Positions 62,877 to 64,000 of a stretch of 64,000 nt of DNA are shown here, one piece after another (the stretch's first letter is position 1; each line of letters begins with the position of its first letter). Location: contig JAUIJL010000001.1 in assembly GCA_030431255.1 (NCBI GenBank), positions 1,156,213 to 1,220,212 on the forward strand, read 5' to 3'. The stretch comes from Thermoanaerobaculia bacterium. GTDB lineage: Bacteria; Acidobacteriota; Thermoanaerobaculia; Multivoradales; J023. Below the pieces are notes generated by a model, which saw only the letters and a program-made list of their open reading frames with translations, did not search any database and was not told the DNA's origin. The translations under genes were made by a program, and so were the position numbers.

Positions 62877-63180
62877 CTTTCCTTTCCTTGCCTTCGGCTT
62901 TCGAGGTGCCAGCCATGTAGGGAGCGCCGCCACAATAGGTGCCCGCCACAATAGGTGCCAGCCACTTCTGGAATAAGTGCCGAGTTTGAAGCTCAGAACC
63001 GTAGCCTTCGCCAAATTTCGAAACCAATGCCTGATCTTCTTCTTGGAGTGCACACACCTCCTCCTAGCCCGGCCCTTGGCCCGACGAGTTTTTCGGATGT
63101 CAAAGAGCAGTGAACAATAGAGTTGCAGGCCAGATCGAGCTCTTCCGGCAGAGCTTACCGATTCCTAGGCCCTAGGACGG
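62877..63180. repeat. 304-bp region with GTGCC repeats next to the RAYT gene; no gene seen
   Basis: The 16-bp unit CGCCACAATAGGTGCC is tandemly duplicated at 62928-62943 and 62944-62959. AGGTGCCAGCCA occurs at 62904-62915 and again at 62953-62964, and AGGTGCC also at 62937. These lie just beyond the 3' end of the RAYT-type transposase gene. RAYT enzymes are associated with short extragenic repeats in many genomes, so these are candidate REP-like elements. The rest of the interval shows nothing I can support. Confidence 0.5.
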
Positions 63181-64000
63181 TCAGCTCGGGCTCGACTCCC
63201 AAATCGTCTCTGAGCTGAACGGCACGAACGGCAATCCGGGAGGGAAGGTCCCCTCGGGAAAGGCCGCGTTTCGGAGCCCGGACCGCAGCAGTTCCGAAGC
63301 CTCGCGGAATGAACGGATGATCTCGCGCCAGACCTCCAGCATCGCTTGATAAACAGCTGTATTTCGGGCGTGAAATCTTGGCTTTGGAGACTTTTCGACA
63401 TGATCCGGACGACTCTTTGGATCCACGGTCAAGATCTTCGCCACGCCGAGGCTCGACTTCTCCTGGTCTCGTCGGATCACTGCCGCCTCCCGATCGATGT
63501 CTTCCACCAAACCCGCCACCGCTCGGCGCCACTGCGCCTCCGGCACGTGTTGCCAACAAGGCAACGGTGAAATCACGACGCGCTCCTCGGTGGCAAATGC
63601 TTCAGGGTCGACCGGCTCTGCATGATTGGCTCGAAAGTTGTATTCGGACGTTCGATCGAGCCACTTTCCGATCATGTCCTCGCCTTCGATCGTCGCCATG
63701 GCGCTGTGGACGCCGGGCCACTCCGCGACGGTATCCACCAGGAGCTCCTTTGGACCATGGGCGAGAAGGTAGCGAAGCACTCCCACTTGATCGATTTCCT
63801 CTTCGGAGACGGTCGTCGAGTGGTATCGATCGTCGAAGAAGGGGCCATCCCATCCCAGGAGCCTGTTGCCGATCTCTTTGGAAACATTGGTCTTCACGAA
63901 GCACATGAAGGACGAGAGGTGGGCGGCGTCCCGGGGACGCAGAAGAAAATGCCAGTGGGTGGAGGCCACGGCCACACCGTGGATCACCATCTCGTACTTT
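63181..64000 (-). CDS. REP-associated tyrosine transposase (RAYT/Y1-like), 5' end beyond window
   Basis: The frame runs leftward from the window edge; the translation ...KYEMVIHGVAVASTHWHFLL continues upstream without a clear start, so the gene is truncated by the window. THWHFLLRP is the HUH-type metal motif of Y1 single-strand transposases, and VLRYLLAHGPKELLV is the helix where the family carries its catalytic Tyr region. The C-terminal ~120 residues are longer than in short RAYTs and rich in charge (VEDIDREAAVIRRDQEKSSL). RAYTs are usually domesticated enzymes linked to REP repeats, and GTGCC-type repeats lie next to it. Confidence 0.8.
   Translation of the reverse strand, partial: KYEMVIHGVAVASTHWHFLLRPRDAAHLSSFMCFVKTNVSKEIGNRLLGWDGPFFDDRYHSTTVSEEEIDQVGVLRYLLAHGPKELLVDTVAEWPGVHSAMATIEGEDMIGKWLDRTSEYNFRANHAEPVDPEAFATEERVVISPLPCWQHVPEAQWRRAVAGLVEDIDREAAVIRRDQEKSSLGVAKILTVDPKSRPDHVEKSPKPRFHARNTAVYQAMLEVWREIIRSFREASELLRSGLRNAAFPEGTFPPGLPFVPFSSETIWESSPS

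Noticed and set aside
1..64000. tRNA or rRNA genes
   Set aside because: No T-loop GGTTCGAATCC-type stretch with a matching cloverleaf and no rRNA-like sequence was found on reading either strand.

Overview
The window is GC-rich, densely packed bacterial chromosome, most consistent with an Acidobacteriota-type genome (Thermoanaerobaculia/Holophagae-like). This is an inference from several traits together: a large Oar-like TonB receptor with an N-terminal carboxypeptidase-regulatory domain, tandem Hanks-type Ser/Thr kinases with TPR/PEGA-like tails, a PDZ-7TM-SpoIIE phosphatase, a YtxJ bacilliredoxin, a RAYT-type transposase and many TPR/PDZ proteins. No rRNA, tRNA or CRISPR array was seen, so taxonomy rests on protein families only.

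Layout. 1-162 is the tail of a sugar-nucleotide epimerase. 237-4491 is a four-gene metal ABC transporter operon (binding lipoprotein, ATPase, two permeases). The first permease carries a C-terminal DtxR-like metal-sensing repressor and the second a C-terminal winged helix. This is the gene order and fusion known from chlamydial ytgABCD. 4531-10022 (minus) holds a TPR membrane protein, the SpoIIE-type phosphatase and an AMP-forming acyl-CoA synthetase-like enzyme. 10159-15285 holds an unknown exported protein, YtxJ, a lipoprotein and an S9 peptidase. 15593-16156 is infC, with an ATT start and its own terminator. 16267-20893 (minus) is a housekeeping run radC-hslO-metG-tatD. 21188-29720 holds an agmatinase-family enzyme, two paralogous Ser/Thr kinases, a TPR-PDZ protein and a PilB/GspE ATPase.

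29824-40367 mixes surface-polysaccharide genes (a polyprenyl-phosphate sugar transferase and three glycosyltransferases) with class I HMG-CoA reductase, a REC-PAS3-GGDEF-EAL protein whose REC and EAL domains look degenerate, and a DinB-family protein. 40392-46805 (minus) holds a single-chain aconitase-family hydratase with the swivel domain first, an aspartoacylase-family enzyme and a 7TM hybrid histidine kinase. 47003-49759 holds an unknown protein with a repeat tail, a VOC-like protein and an AI-2E family permease. 50015-57677 holds two TonB-dependent receptors; the first is translationally coupled to a TlpA-like thioredoxin. An MFS transporter and a DUF4286 protein lie between the receptors. 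57896-62876 holds a SUKH-like orphan, a lipoprotein, a PDZ protein and a divergent OmpR-type two-component pair with phased repeats in the divergent promoter. The window ends in a RAYT-type Y1 transposase running off the right edge, with short GTGCC repeats beyond its 3' end.

Functional themes are metal acquisition with built-in metal sensing, phospho- and c-di-GMP signalling, envelope polysaccharide synthesis, and outer-membrane transport. I found no clearly new multi-gene system. The strongest leads are the sensor-permease fusion operon, the degenerate c-di-GMP protein, the palindrome over the first TonB-receptor promoter, and the phased repeats at the two-component locus.
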